From CAZUAQ01 sp964618455 (lineage in GTDB: Bacteria; Planctomycetota; Phycisphaerae; UBA1845; PWPN01), in assembly GCA_964618455.1 (NCBI GenBank), contig CAZUAQ010000072.1, positions 1 through 23,558 on the forward strand: a stretch of DNA of 23,558 bases. The letters are read 5' to 3'. Position 1 is the first letter of the stretch; the number at the start of each line of letters is the position of its first letter. The notes beneath the pieces were generated by a model. The model was not told the DNA's origin and did not search any database. It saw nothing but the letters and a program-made list of their open reading frames with translations. Positions 23,021-23,558 of this stretch are shown piece after piece. The position numbers and the translations under genes are program-made.

Positions 23021-23038
23021 GAATCAGCGGAAATGCAA
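23010..23038 (-). promoter_or_regulatory. Promoter of the GntR-ABC operon
   Basis: On the minus strand, TTGCAT (complement of 23033-23038), a 17-base spacer and TATAGT (complement of 23010-23015) form a sigma-70 promoter. The transcript would start about seven bases before ATG 22996, so it has almost no leader. The palindromic operator overlaps the -10 box. Confidence 0.6.
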
Positions 23039-23141
23039 ATCCGACTTTGCCGATCGGCGTCATCAAGGGAATCGGCATTGCCGTCTGGAATGGAGACCGG
23101 TTGGATCTCTCCCTGCATAGTATTGCCCTGCAGGTATCGCC

Positions 23142-23164
23142 CTGAGCAGTTCCGTCCTGCTCAG
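23142..23164. promoter_or_regulatory. Hairpin downstream of the 16S terminator
   Basis: CTGAGCAG (23142-23149) pairs perfectly with CTGCTCAG (23157-23164) around a 7-base loop, just past the T-run of the 16S terminator when read on the minus strand. It has no T-run of its own and may assist termination. The rest of 23040-23140, upstream of the operon promoter, holds no gene. Confidence 0.35.
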
Positions 23165-23166
23165 GC

Positions 23167-23205
23167 AAAAAAAAAGACCCGCACGTGAAATCTCACGCAC
23201 GGGTC
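23167..23205 (-). terminator. Rho-independent terminator of the 16S rRNA transcript
   Basis: On the minus strand, a 13-base arm (23193-23205) pairs with 23176-23188 through eleven Watson-Crick and two G-U pairs around a 4-base loop, followed by nine Ts (complement of 23167-23175). The wobbles are compatible only with minus-strand RNA. It ends a transcript coming from the 16S gene before the GntR operon. Confidence 0.9.

Positions 23206-23558
<353 letters not shown>

Overview
This window most likely comes from a planctomycete, probably of the Phycisphaerae type. It is GC-rich and chromosomal. The right edge holds the 3' end of a 16S rRNA gene on the minus strand. That gene is followed about 180 bases later by a strong intrinsic terminator, with no tRNA, 23S or 5S gene in between, so the 16S gene appears unlinked from 23S, an arrangement known in Planctomycetota. 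The many small secreted or lipoprotein genes, the weak Shine-Dalgarno use and the separation of rnpA from rpmH fit the same picture. This assignment is inference. No mobile element, CRISPR array or tRNA was found. A run of 10 Ns (1765-1774) marks an assembly gap inside one gene.

Layout. 1-2310 (+): the tail of an unidentified gene, hisI (histidine biosynthesis), a small membrane protein, and a membrane-anchored protein split by the gap. 2329-5887 (-): a class I methyltransferase, ahcY (S-adenosylhomocysteine hydrolase) with its own terminator, and just upstream of ahcY an ArsR-type DNA-binding protein fused to a SAM-methyltransferase fold, a good candidate SAH sensor for the methionine cycle. 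5888-6642: a regulatory region with inverted repeats, a plus-strand terminator, a clear sigma-70 promoter and a structured leader. 6643-9402 (+): nrdJ, a B12-dependent (class II) ribonucleotide reductase. 9403-10013: no protein gene, but a convincing small-RNA unit with promoter, folded body and terminator.

10014-10436 (-): rnpA. 10522-16072 (+): a MazG-like pyrophosphohydrolase with a cysteine tail, a small exported protein, a zinc-ribbon protein with a folded 5' UTR, the magnesium channel mgtE, a DUF2752 membrane protein, two tandem paralogous lipoproteins, and a J-domain membrane protein. 16141-18732: an OpuCA/ProV-like ABC ATPase (-), facing away from a MarR regulator resembling the CosR/EctR osmoadaptation branch (+), followed by a class I methyltransferase (+) with a perfect hairpin terminator.

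18815-22996 (-) is a tightly overlapped four-gene operon: a YtrA-type GntR repressor, an ABC ATPase, a six-helix permease and a second permease fused to a roughly 400-residue extracytoplasmic domain. A 9-bp-arm palindrome overlaps the -10 box and touches the repressor's start codon, so the operon is probably autoregulated from a nearly leaderless transcript. This operon, the SAH-sensor/ahcY pair, the candidate sRNA at about 9769-9917 and the unlinked 16S gene are the most interesting items. All functional statements rest on reading motifs by eye; no database search was possible.
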